In this document: in pieces, positions 7,143 to 13,429 of the stretch | Layout of the letters: every line of letters starts with the position of its first letter | How positions within the stretch are numbered: position 1 is the first letter of the stretch | DNA from: Methanothrix sp. | Lineage (GTDB): Archaea; Halobacteriota; Methanosarcinia; Methanotrichales; Methanotrichaceae | Direction: 5' to 3' | Length of the DNA stretch: 17,571 bases | Assembly: GCA_003162615.1 (NCBI GenBank) | Contig: PMNG01000213.1 | Coordinates: forward strand, 1-17,571 | Notes under the pieces: generated by a model | Seen by the model: only the letters and a program-made list of their open reading frames with translations | Databases searched by the model: none | Told to the model about the DNA's origin: nothing | Translations under genes and position numbers: made by a program

Positions 7143-7463
7143 AAGCGAATAACTACCTTAGCCGGGGCTGAATGCCCCGGGATTACAATATTAGTTGAGA
7201 TATCGCGTAGGGTCTTTGCTAATGGGCAGGAAGTATCTCAGCTTTATAACACCAGCCTTACGATCTAGTTCTCATGAATATTCCAGATGCCATAGAGGCA
7301 GGTATCAAAGCTGTCGCGAAAGATTCACTAACAATTGTCTTCCAAGCCGTATTTATCGCTAATACACTTGTGCCCCCAACAGGGTGATCGGTAGAATGCA
7401 TGACAGACACTCATACAAACATTTTTCGCCAAGGACGAAATAGATGTGCCTGGAGGGAATATA
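7143..7463. other. 321-bp spacer with hairpin and a possible gene remnant
   Basis: Between the repeat protein and the NosD-like gene. It holds a GC-rich hairpin (7162-7180), a short open stretch 7250-7387 (from ATG 7274: M-N-I-P-D-A-I-E-A-G-I-K-A-V-A-K-D-S-L, ending V-P-P-T-G) that reads like the tail of a lost protein, and a small inverted repeat TTTCG/CGAAA at 7424-7440 before the next gene. No complete gene was found. Confidence 0.4.
7162..7180 (+). terminator. GC-rich hairpin after the repeat-protein gene
   Basis: CCGGGGC (7162-7168) and GCCCCGG (7174-7180) form a perfect 7-bp stem around the loop TGAAT, 20 nt past the stop codon. It is not followed by a T run, so it may be an mRNA 3'-end stabiliser or a dispersed palindromic repeat rather than a true terminator. 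Confidence 0.4.
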
Positions 7464-8162
7464 TTGAAGCTCTATCTCGCTATCATCGCCGTCATACTCC
7501 TGGTAGGATCAGTGCCGGCGTCCACAATCATTGTTTGCCCTAGTGGTTGCAACTACAGCACCATACAGCAGGCCATAGATTCCTCCCACGCGGGGGATAC
7601 CATTCTGGTTCAAAGCGGAACGTACAACGAAAACGTCTACGTAAGCAGAGAGCTTACCCTTCGCGGCGTGGACACCGGCAAAGGAATACCGGTGGTTAAC
7701 GCTGGAGGATCTGGTAGCGTAATAACCCTTTACGCCGATAACATAACCCTGGAAGGGTTCAATGTGACCGGCTCGGGCAGCTGTGGCTGTGGAAATGCGG
7801 GCATAAGGATAATGTCCAACAACAGCACCATCTTTGGAAACACCGCTTACGAGAATAAGTACGGGATCTACTGCGCAAATCACATAGGCAACAGGATATA
7901 CCAGAACAATCTGGTAAAGAACAACATCAGCGCCTATGATGGAGGCAGTAACAAATGGTACGAGGATGCGGGAACCGAAAATGGCATCGTTGGACTCGCC
8001 CCTGGACACATGGCCGTAGGTAACCGCTACAGCGACTTCAATCAGCCTGTTCAGGGCTGCAACGACACCAACAAGGACGGGATATGTGACTCGCCTTATA
8101 AAATTGCAGGAGGCTTGAACGTCGACAAATATCCTTTGATTTCTGGGATCGCTGCTCCCTGA
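7464..8162 (+). CDS. NosD-like exported right-handed beta-helix protein
   Basis: A secreted parallel beta-helix protein with NosD/carbohydrate-binding-type repeats. I choose TTG at 7464 because GGAGGG (7452-7457) lies six nt upstream; a GTG at 7446 would add six residues and place that Shine-Dalgarno inside the gene. A signal peptide (K-L-Y-L-A-I-I-A-V-I-L-L-V-G) ends near A-S. The classic opening Y-S-T-I-Q-Q-A-I-D then G-D-T-I-L-V-Q-S-G-T-Y-N-E-N-V follows, with helix coils such as N-I-T-L-E-G-F-N-V-T. The end has D-T-N-K-D-G-I-C-D-S-P-Y and N-V-D-K-Y-P-L, the usual archaeal NosD module end with a calcium-loop-like acidic motif. At 232 residues it is short and probably a single module. Six cysteines could form disulfides. 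Its ligand is unknown; such proteins are common at the surface of Methanosarcinales. Confidence 0.78.
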   Translation: MKLYLAIIAVILLVGSVPASTIIVCPSGCNYSTIQQAIDSSHAGDTILVQSGTYNENVYVSRELTLRGVDTGKGIPVVNAGGSGSVITLYADNITLEGFNVTGSGSCGCGNAGIRIMSNNSTIFGNTAYENKYGIYCANHIGNRIYQNNLVKNNISAYDGGSNKWYEDAGTENGIVGLAPGHMAVGNRYSDFNQPVQGCNDTNKDGICDSPYKIAGGLNVDKYPLISGIAAP

Positions 8163-8180
8163 CCCCTTTATTTTGGTCAG
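8159..8180 (+). terminator. Hairpin overlapping the NosD-like stop codon
   Basis: CTGACC (8159-8164) pairs with GGTCAG (8175-8180) across the T-rich loop CCTTTATTTT, beginning within the last codons of the gene. A plausible transcript end. Confidence 0.35.
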
Positions 8181-8281
8181 CCTTAGGTCCCTTCAGCCAT
8201 TCGATGCGACCTATCAGAATGAGGTGCCTCCTCGGGTAGAGATTTATCCATGCCCGACAATATCTTCTGGAGGCGATCGGA

Positions 8282-8557
8282 TTGGAGATAAGTGAAGGTT
8301 CCCTGGTCATGTACAAAGGAACGGGAACTGTTGGCGTTGTGAAGGTTCTGTTGGATGAAGAGGACGGCAAGTGGGCGTTTCTGGATTCCACGGGCCTGTA
8401 TTATCATGTCAGCACACTTGAGCCCATCGAAAAAGTCCCTGAGAGGAAAGAGCTAGGTGCTGGCTCACTTGAAGACCTGGAGCAATTGATGAAGTCCCAA
8501 CAGGAGATGATGGACAGGGCCAAGATGCAGGACGAAAACCTGGAGACTGGAGGATAG
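8282..8557 (+). CDS. DUF2098 family protein
   Basis: A 91-residue cytosolic protein resembling the archaeal DUF2098 family, known mainly from methanogens and without an assigned function. The N-terminal half (G-S-L-V-M-Y-K-G-T-G-T-V-G-V-V-K then W-A-F-L-D-S-T-G-L-Y-Y) is a small beta-barrel-like block like those in KOW or SH3-type domains. The C-terminal third (about residues 58-85) is a predicted charged helix. The start is TTG at 8282, supported by GGAGG at 8269-8273 with eight nt spacing. It converges with the metallophosphoesterase gene, whose stop lies only 9 bp away. A monocistronic unit; role unknown. Confidence 0.7.
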   Translation: MEISEGSLVMYKGTGTVGVVKVLLDEEDGKWAFLDSTGLYYHVSTLEPIEKVPERKELGAGSLEDLEQLMKSQQEMMDRAKMQDENLETGG

Positions 8558-8566
8558 GGAAGAAAG

Positions 8567-9244
8567 CTAGGGCTCAATCCATTCAACTTTTATCCGCTCA
8601 TCCAGCTCGATCAAGGCTGCATATCCCTGACGCATTTCCCCGACGTTCACCACCGTAGTTTTACCCAGTTCGGCCTTGCCTCTGTCCTCGTGGATGTGGC
8701 CGCAGATGAGCAGGTCGGGACAAAAATCATCGACGTAACGGCGTAGGCTCACGCACCCAACGGACTCACCGCTGTAGACGACGTCGCAAGCGCCACGAGG
8801 CGGCTGGTGCGACAACACAACTCTGCAAGCCGATCCTGAAATCTCACTGTGGGTCTTTGACAGCGATTCGTAAGCATCCTCCATAGGCAAGTAAAATCTC
8901 TTTGGATCGTTGATCCTCGCGGGGTCGTGGATCGCCATACCGCCGAAACCGACAAAGCCGATTCCACTGGACTGACACGATCTGCCGTGCATCACCTTCA
9001 GGCCTGCGTCTCTCCAAAGATCGAGGACAAACCCCTTGGGGTCCATGTTGCCTGGAACAATCAGTACAGGCGGCCCAAGGCTGGCCAGGGCTTCTGCTAC
9101 CCGCATGGCATCCTCTGGCGTGCCGCCGTTGTGCAGGTCGCCGCAGAAGGCGATGAGGTCCACATCCAGGTCCTCTAACTCGGCGAGCCGCTCTGCGTGA
9201 CCGTGAAGGTCGGCCATTCCGAGGATTCTGATGGGGCGTTCCAT
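8567..9244 (-). CDS. Calcineurin-like metallophosphoesterase
   Basis: A 225-residue two-metal phosphoesterase. All signature blocks are present in order: D-L-H-G-H (D12, H14), G-D-L-H-N (D36), G-N-M-D (N66), S-H-Q-P-P (H146) and G-H-I-H (H183, H185). The size and compact layout fit the COG2129/YfcE-like archaeal group rather than the DNA-repair Mre11 nucleases. The substrate cannot be read from the sequence. I place the start at ATG 9244 because GGAGA lies about seven or eight nt upstream; a TTG at 9265 upstream of that site would add seven residues without an evident ribosome site. A 17-bp palindrome lies in its leader. Confidence 0.88.
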   Translation of the reverse strand: MERPIRILGMADLHGHAERLAELEDLDVDLIAFCGDLHNGGTPEDAMRVAEALASLGPPVLIVPGNMDPKGFVLDLWRDAGLKVMHGRSCQSSGIGFVGFGGMAIHDPARINDPKRFYLPMEDAYESLSKTHSEISGSACRVVLSHQPPRGACDVVYSGESVGCVSLRRYVDDFCPDLLICGHIHEDRGKAELGKTTVVNVGEMRQGYAALIELDERIKVEWIEP

Positions 9245-9262
9245 TTCGTCTTCTCCTACAAA

Positions 9263-9279
9263 CAAAAGGCTGCCTTTTG
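9263..9279. promoter_or_regulatory. 17-bp palindrome in the metallophosphoesterase leader
   Basis: CAAAAGGC (9263-9270) and GCCTTTTG (9272-9279) are perfect inverted repeats around one base, 19-35 nt before the ATG at 9244. In DNA it is a candidate operator near the transcription start; the one-base spacer makes a regular RNA hairpin less likely. Confidence 0.35.
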
Positions 9280-9380
9280 GGGTCGGTTAAGTAATAGCCA
9301 TTCGATTCAAATCATGAAAAAGTTTGCGGAGAATTGGAGAGCTGATGGCGGACAATCTCATAATCCTCGGGAAAGGAAGC

Positions 9381-9400
9381 TTAAAATTGAAAAATTATAT
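9381..9400 (+). promoter_or_regulatory. TATA-like region of the dodecin gene
   Basis: TTAAAATT (9381-9388) and ATTATAT (9394-9400) are candidate TATA boxes. Either would place the transcription start at about 9409-9421, downstream of the in-frame ATG at 9403, which therefore would not be in the message. This supports translation from 9439. Confidence 0.4.
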
Positions 9401-9438
9401 CAATGATAAGGCGCACTAATAAGTTGAAGGTGCATGCA

Positions 9439-9663
9439 ATGGCAGGGAAAGGCTACAAAATAATCGAACTGGTCGGATCTTCTCCCGACGGTTGGGAGGA
9501 GGCAGTCAAGCAAGTAGTGGACACGGCCTCCACAGAGCTGACCAACATGAGGATAGCCGAGGTCATGGAGCTGGACACGAGGCTGGAAGGCGGGAAGATA
9601 GCAGAGTACAGGGCCAAGGTCAGGTTGTCCTTCAAGGTAGAGAGGGAGCCAGAAACACTATAG
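9439..9663 (+). CDS. Dodecin family protein
   Basis: A small dodecin-type protein, 74 residues from the chosen start; dodecins form hollow dodecamers that store or buffer flavins. The family pattern is plain: Y-K-I-I-E-L-V-G-S-S-P-D-G-W-E-E-A-V, an amphipathic helix, then A-E-V-M-E-L-D and Y-R-A-K-V-R-L-S-F-K-V. The start at ATG 9439 has AAGGTG six nt upstream and gives the usual family length; an in-frame ATG at 9403 lies at or before the predicted transcription start. In the characterised flavin-binding dodecins a Trp precedes the A-E-V-like strand and a Gln sits in the Y-Q-V strand. Here these positions are Ile and Arg, so flavin binding by the classical sandwich is doubtful. Confidence 0.85.
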   Translation: MAGKGYKIIELVGSSPDGWEEAVKQVVDTASTELTNMRIAEVMELDTRLEGGKIAEYRAKVRLSFKVEREPETL

Positions 9664-9687
9664 ATTAACCAACGGTATCACCAAGTA

Positions 9688-9703
9688 AATGGTTCGCGCC
9701 ATT
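9688..9703. terminator. Hairpin between convergent dodecin and permease genes
   Basis: AATGG (9688-9692) and CCATT (9699-9703) flank a TTCGCG loop in the 73-bp convergent spacer. A TTTATTAATT stretch follows on the plus strand. A weak candidate for a bidirectional transcript end. Confidence 0.25.
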
Positions 9704-9736
9704 CGGTAGTTTATTAATTCTGCCAAACGGAAATGC

Positions 9737-10462
9737 TCATGGAAAAATAGCCAGATCCAACCCTGCCAGAAATATGAATACAGCTACGAAAATTCTGAAC
9801 TGGTCCTGAGGAACTCTTTCTACAACTTTTTTGCCGGTTACCGATCCCACCAGCGATGCCGGAATGAAGATCAAAAGGCCGAACATCATCAGAGGTTCGA
9901 GCCTCGTACCCCCTGTATAGTACGTTGCAATGCGGGTAGAGTCTATGACCAGCGCGATTGCTCCGGAGGTCGCAATATAAACGGCCTTCGGCAAGTCAAA
10001 GGCGCTCAGGAACATGCCTCTTACGGCTCCACCAATCCCGAAGATGCCAGCCAGAAATCCGTAGGATGCTCCTCCGGCTGATGCGGTAAGCGTCTTCTGC
10101 TGCAACCTAAACCGTGGATTAACCAGGATAAATAGGACGTAGATGATGAGAAATCCGCCTAAAGCTCTCGAAAGAATTTCTTTTGGGACATCGAGTGAGA
10201 TGGATGCACCAATGAAACTGGTGATTATGCCAGGCGCACCGAACGCGAGTAGCAACCACCACATTATCCCTTCACGAAACAGCAGCACCTGCCAAAGCGA
10301 ACCGAACACATGGATGATGCCGACGAGGAGAAGCGTTTCAGGCAGCGGCAAAAAGAGCAGCAGAACAGGCGTCATAATGGTGGCTATGCCAAATCCAGTC
10401 ATGGCTCCAATTCCGCTTCCGAGAATTGAAAGCAATGCGATGTAGACAATCTGCATTTCCAT
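9737..10462 (-). CDS. TauE/SafE (TSUP) family membrane permease
   Basis: An integral membrane protein of the sulfite exporter TauE/SafE family, about 241 residues from ATG 10462. It has two homologous halves of hydrophobic helices. Each begins with the glycine-rich family motif: G-S-G-I-G-A-M-T-G-F-G near the N-terminus, and G-F-L-A-G-I-F-G-I-G-G-A at about residues 140-151. The T-R-I-A-T-Y-Y-T-G-G segment in the second half is also typical. Family members export sulfite, sulfoacetate or other small sulfur or carbon oxyanions; the substrate is not deducible here. The TTG at 10483 and the ATG at 10456 are alternative starts; none has a good Shine-Dalgarno. It borders the accessory island on its upstream side. 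Confidence 0.85.
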   Translation of the reverse strand: MEMQIVYIALLSILGSGIGAMTGFGIATIMTPVLLLFLPLPETLLLVGIIHVFGSLWQVLLFREGIMWWLLLAFGAPGIITSFIGASISLDVPKEILSRALGGFLIIYVLFILVNPRFRLQQKTLTASAGGASYGFLAGIFGIGGAVRGMFLSAFDLPKAVYIATSGAIALVIDSTRIATYYTGGTRLEPLMMFGLLIFIPASLVGSVTGKKVVERVPQDQFRIFVAVFIFLAGLDLAIFP

Positions 10463-10688
10463 GGTATAATATTCTTGATGCAAGATTAAGGTATGGTGAA
10501 TAGTACAAGGACAACTGGAGAAAGCTGGGATATCTCAAGCGCTGTTTAGGGCGAACTTCAGTTGTGAGCCGGTAGTTTTTTGGATGTGGCTCTGTTGGAA
10601 CTCTTAGAACATTTGCAGACTCCGAAAAGCAGACCGTTCCCTAGCCAGGCGGGACGCCTCCCAGTACAGCTAGAAGCTGAATATTTAC

Positions 10689-11549
10689 TCAATAAACGGC
10701 GTTTTTTTCAGGAAAGTCCTGCAATGTCTTTTGTGGACCATAGCCCGCCCAGTCCATCAATTTTATTGTTATATGTTCCATGGTCTTGGGGTGTGGCTTG
10801 AACTTCTCTGTTGCCCGATACGTTTCATTCTCTTTATCGAATTCCAGATAATCATTCAGAAAATCCTGAATTAAAACATCCATCTCATCTTTTACCTTTT
10901 TCTTTAATCCGGTTTCCTCTGGAACACCAACCAAGCTGGATAACCGCTCTAATCCTACATGCACTAATTTTATCAGCTCTTTTCCATCACAATTAGGGTC
11001 AAAAATTTGCATAACTATATCGATAAGTCCCCTTCGTATCTCCTGACCTTTCATCTCAGGAAGTAATGTAATAGGGATTTCCGGAAGCCGTCTTAAGTCA
11101 GTACCCTTAGAAGCTATTAAAGCATCTCTTAACTTTTGGTTATTTATATAATTTTCTTTCTCAACTTCGAGATGGTCTTCAACTATAAGCTGGCAATATT
11201 GCCCATCATCGACGGATAACAATCTACTGCTCAAAACATCTGGTGGACCCCTATGAGAGATCAATCCGTATCTGCCGAGATTCCGTGGATCTATTGATGA
11301 ATACGACCCTAAGGCTATATTTTTTGATCCGAGTTGAGTAGTAAGCTCCAACACAGCCCAACCATCATCGGAACTAGCTACTATATCGGGTTTATTTTCT
11401 TTTCCACCTTTAGTCATACAAGACCGTTCCACAATATAGTGAGTAAATCCTGCAGCTTTAAAAGGTCCTATAAAATGCGGCCTTCTATATTGGTGGAATA
11501 ATTGTAGCGTATTCCTCCAAAGAAGCATCTTGTCATCTAAATTAGGCAA
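10689..11549 (-). CDS. Unknown protein with PD...ELT nuclease-like signature
   Basis: A 286-residue protein I do not recognise, the downstream member of an overlapping pair. Residues 53-70 read K-P-D-I-V-A-S-S-D-D-G-W-A-V-L-E-L-T: a PD dyad, a short spacer, then a hydrophobic strand ending E68-L-T70. This is the layout of the PD-(D/E)xK restriction-endonuclease-like core with Thr in place of the usual Lys. A further strand-like stretch (C-Q-L-I-V-E-D-H-L-E-V, 119-129) could continue the sheet. The C-terminal half is helical and charged (about 165-240). No signal or membrane segment. The start is TTG at 11549, or ATG at 11528, which I regard as equally likely. Base composition is distinctly AT-rich beside the flanking core genes. 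A nuclease role, perhaps in defence, is only an inference. Confidence 0.6.
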   Translation of the reverse strand: MPNLDDKMLLWRNTLQLFHQYRRPHFIGPFKAAGFTHYIVERSCMTKGGKENKPDIVASSDDGWAVLELTTQLGSKNIALGSYSSIDPRNLGRYGLISHRGPPDVLSSRLLSVDDGQYCQLIVEDHLEVEKENYINNQKLRDALIASKGTDLRRLPEIPITLLPEMKGQEIRRGLIDIVMQIFDPNCDGKELIKLVHVGLERLSSLVGVPEETGLKKKVKDEMDVLIQDFLNDYLEFDKENETYRATEKFKPHPKTMEHITIKLMDWAGYGPQKTLQDFPEKNAVY

Positions 11550-12579
11550 ATACCTCTACTCCATCGTGATAAATAGTTGCCTTCCCAGCGTTATCTTCCC
11601 CTTGTGTAACGGCAAGACGAGGGGCAGCATTAACGCAGCCATTTGCAGGTATAGTCATATGGGCATAATCTGGCCCAAGATCTAACAAGATCCGATCCCA
11701 CGTGTGAAGGTCTATACCCTTGAACCTTCTAAAGTCAGGACTATTCTCAGTTTCGACTAGCCAGAGATTCATCTCACCTTTTCCTTTAGCCACAGTACTG
11801 GAAAAGGCATTCAAATCTATCTCTTGGCTAAAATCTATCTCAAAAGCACCTACCGCGGAATTGCGTAAATCTGTCGCTTCTTTGAGGGCATCGGTATACC
11901 GATTTGCCATTTCAGAGATCCAGAGCAAGGTTTCATCTACATCTGTCGCTCGATTAATAGTTACCTTACCATCGCTATACCATTCTGTAGAGATGGAGAT
12001 TGAACCTCCGGACCTCTTCTGCCATCTTACACTATAGATTGCGAAATCTTCTTTAGCCTTCTCAAGAAGCAAATATAAACTCTGGATATGACGGTTTGCT
12101 CCATACCACGCCTTAAAACTAAGGTTACTGGCCGTTTCTTCAGGAGAGAGCCCATCTAAGAACCGTAGCCCTAAGCCCCTTTCGACCCAACCATTCATAT
12201 TTTCCCAATGTAAAAGATGTTTTCTCGATAGCCAGCACTTATCCAAACCTTTATTATTCTTTATCCAATCATTTATAATAGAATCTGATTTAGTTGCATC
12301 TATTAAGCTATAAAGTATCCATACGCGATCTCTACTCGTATCCAAGAAAAACGAATTGGGATATTGAGGACTAAGGTTTGCATACCAATCAGTAGCATCG
12401 AGCCGTTTCCATTCGCCAAATTGACACCTTACCCTATCAAGAGATAAATTACTCTCAATTAAATAAGCTTTAAGCTGAGTGGAGTACGTTTTTCCAAATT
12501 GCTCTAAAGAGTCCTCATTATTTTCAAACCCAGCTTGAAAGAGTTCTTCAAGTTCTCGAAGGGTTTGGATTTGGCGCAT
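11542..12579 (-). CDS. Unknown cytosolic protein, partner of the nuclease-like gene
   Basis: The first gene of the pair, 345 residues from ATG 12579, chosen because AGGTG lies eight nt upstream (12588-12592); a GTG at 12588 would leave no room for that site. I find no family. The N-terminal 60 residues are acidic and helical. Residues about 60-180 are rich in W and contain D-W-Y-A-N-L-S-P-Q-Y, F-L-D-T-S-R-D-R-V-W and H-L-L-H-W-E-N. A middle beta-rich part has S-G-G-S-I-S-I-S-T-E-W-Y-S-D-G-K-V-T-I. The end has P-A-N-G-C-V-N-A-A-P-R-L-A-V-T-Q-G-E-D. No signal peptide, membrane helix, P-loop or zinc ribbon was seen. Its stop overlaps the start region of the next gene, so the two products are probably made together and may form a complex. 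Confidence 0.6.
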   Translation of the reverse strand: MRQIQTLRELEELFQAGFENNEDSLEQFGKTYSTQLKAYLIESNLSLDRVRCQFGEWKRLDATDWYANLSPQYPNSFFLDTSRDRVWILYSLIDATKSDSIINDWIKNNKGLDKCWLSRKHLLHWENMNGWVERGLGLRFLDGLSPEETASNLSFKAWYGANRHIQSLYLLLEKAKEDFAIYSVRWQKRSGGSISISTEWYSDGKVTINRATDVDETLLWISEMANRYTDALKEATDLRNSAVGAFEIDFSQEIDLNAFSSTVAKGKGEMNLWLVETENSPDFRRFKGIDLHTWDRILLDLGPDYAHMTIPANGCVNAAPRLAVTQGEDNAGKATIYHDGVEVFA

Positions 12580-12610
12580 AATAATCACACCTATCTCATT
12601 AAGATACTTT

Positions 12611-12622
12611 ATTAATATATAT
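12611..12622 (-). promoter_or_regulatory. TATA box of the two-gene cassette
   Basis: The minus strand reads ATATATATTAAT, ending about 32 nt before the ATG at 12579. The predicted transcription start (about 12590) would leave a very short leader that still includes the AGGTG site. The cassette thus has its own promoter. Confidence 0.5.
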
Positions 12623-12865
12623 CCTATTCGGAGTTATGCCACTGTTAATGTAACTCACACTATCGATCCATGATTGTTCGATCTCTGTTCATATCTAAAA
12701 AGCTGATGTTTAAAAAGAATTATTTACTACGTAGATTCTATAGAGGTTTAATAGATAAATAAAATTTAAAAAAAACCTGCATTAGGCCTTCATAGCCTTG
12801 ATTCCCGTCCTGCGCCAGCTTGTTCCCACCGTCTCAGCTTTTGCTTTGTACGGAGAGATTGACCA
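12623..12865. other. Spacer between the cassette promoter and the hicA remnant
   Basis: The left part (to about 12775) is very AT-rich and includes an A8 run (12768-12775) and the palindrome CTACGTAG near 12728-12735. The right part (about 12781-12865) abruptly has balanced composition and a short open minus-strand stretch (T-K-Q-K-L-R-R-W-E-Q-A-G-A-G-R-E-S-R) that I cannot assign. No intact gene. Confidence 0.35.
12768..12775 (-). terminator. T8 tract downstream of the hicBA remnant
   Basis: Eight T residues on the minus strand, about 90 nt past the hicA stop. A plausible terminator insulating the hicBA locus from the downstream two-gene cassette. Confidence 0.35.
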
Positions 12866-13088
12866 CTAGGCTACCGAAAACCATTCCTCTCGACTGATCC
12901 GGGCTTTCCGCGGAATCTCTGCCAATAAATCGATGCTTATTTCTCCACCATGGGATTTGGAATGATAGCCAATGTGGTCTCTTTCTCTTCATATGCTGAT
13001 GCCTTTTTCCTGGAAAGGGGCCCTTGAATCCAAGCTCTTTCAGCCGCCTGATCAGCTCTGACCGCGATACTGGGGAGAGCTTAGACAG
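12866..13088 (-). pseudogene. hicA: Decayed HicA-type toxin gene
   Basis: Reading across frames recovers a HicA toxin (small double-stranded-RNA-binding-fold mRNA interferase). Frame one, from 13088, gives S-K-L-S-P-V-S-R-S-E-L-I-R-R-L-K-E-L-G-F and G-K-R-H-Q-H-M. A shift near 12976 gives T-L-A-I-I-P-N-P, and a second near 12951 gives G-G-E-I-S-I-D-L-L-A-E-I then R-I-S-R-E-E-W to a TAG at 12866. Adding one base at each shift yields a 74-codon gene of normal HicA length, with the expected I-P-N-P-H-G-G-E-I motif restored. The first codon reads CTG where ATG would be expected, overlapping the restored hicB stop. As it stands it cannot make toxin. Sequencing error is an alternative, but the long genes on either side are intact. 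Confidence 0.8.
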
Positions 13089-13337
13089 CAGATATCGGCT
13101 CCTTCGAGACGCTTATGGTTTGACCACCGATCGGAGAAGAGCCAGATTCCACAACAGATGAGCTGCTATCCAGTCTTCAAGAGCCTCGATGAAATTCCGG
13201 CGTGCATCCTCAATAGTGCGCCCGGTCGCCCACACGCCATCCAATTCGGGGACATCTACGAAATATGGCTCATCACCATTATCGATGACTTTATACTGGG
13301 CCTTTTCCAAAGCAGCCTGGATATATTCCGTGAACAT
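13081..13337 (-). pseudogene. hicB: HicB-type antitoxin gene, C-terminus frameshifted
   Basis: HicB antitoxins neutralise HicA through a partly degenerate RNase H-like fold. From ATG 13337 the frame reads M-F-T-E-Y-I-Q-A-A-L-E-K-A-Q-Y, then V-P-E-L-D-G-V-W-A-T-G-R-T and E-A-L-E-D-W-I-A-A-H, a clear HicB match. It then runs into unrelated sequence and stops at 13113 (74 residues). In the neighbouring frame the stretch S-P-I-G-G-Q-T-I-S-V-S-K-E-P-I-S-A-V ends at 13081, which is the normal HicB tail. One missing base near 13150 explains it. The restored gene is 86 codons including the stop, and overlaps hicA by 8 bp, the usual arrangement. The truncated product may or may not still fold. Confidence 0.8.
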
Positions 13338-13386
13338 TTCAAGATTCTATTCGGGCTTCAAAGGATATGAAATATGCGATTTGGTC

Positions 13387-13410
13387 AAAAAGCAAAAAAA
13401 GCTGGAAAAA
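13387..13410 (-). terminator. Clustered T tracts after alaS
   Basis: On the minus strand, runs of five, seven and five T residues lie 20-45 nt past the alaS stop codon. Serial oligo-T is the standard archaeal terminator pattern. Confidence 0.5.
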
Positions 13411-13429
13411 CGAAATTGAAGGCAGAGTC

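Noticed and set aside
10641..10673. Nested inverted repeats (CTAGC...GCTAG around AGGCG/CGCCT) considered as a transposon end or structured RNA.
   Set aside because: Arms are only 5 bp and asymmetrically placed, and no matching structure was found at the other end of the island.
10580..10801. Plus-strand 73-residue ORF at the island edge (includes Q-A-G-R-L-P-V-Q-L-E-A-E-Y).
   Set aside because: TTG start without a ribosome site, and the second half is antisense to the cassette gene. The first half might be a relic, but I recognise nothing in it.
12781..12865. Short minus-strand open stretch (R-R-W-E-Q-A-G-A-G-R-E-S-R) considered as the end of a transposase.
   Set aside because: Only about 24 codons, with no recognisable motif; it may be the tail of a longer decayed gene, but nothing supports an assignment.
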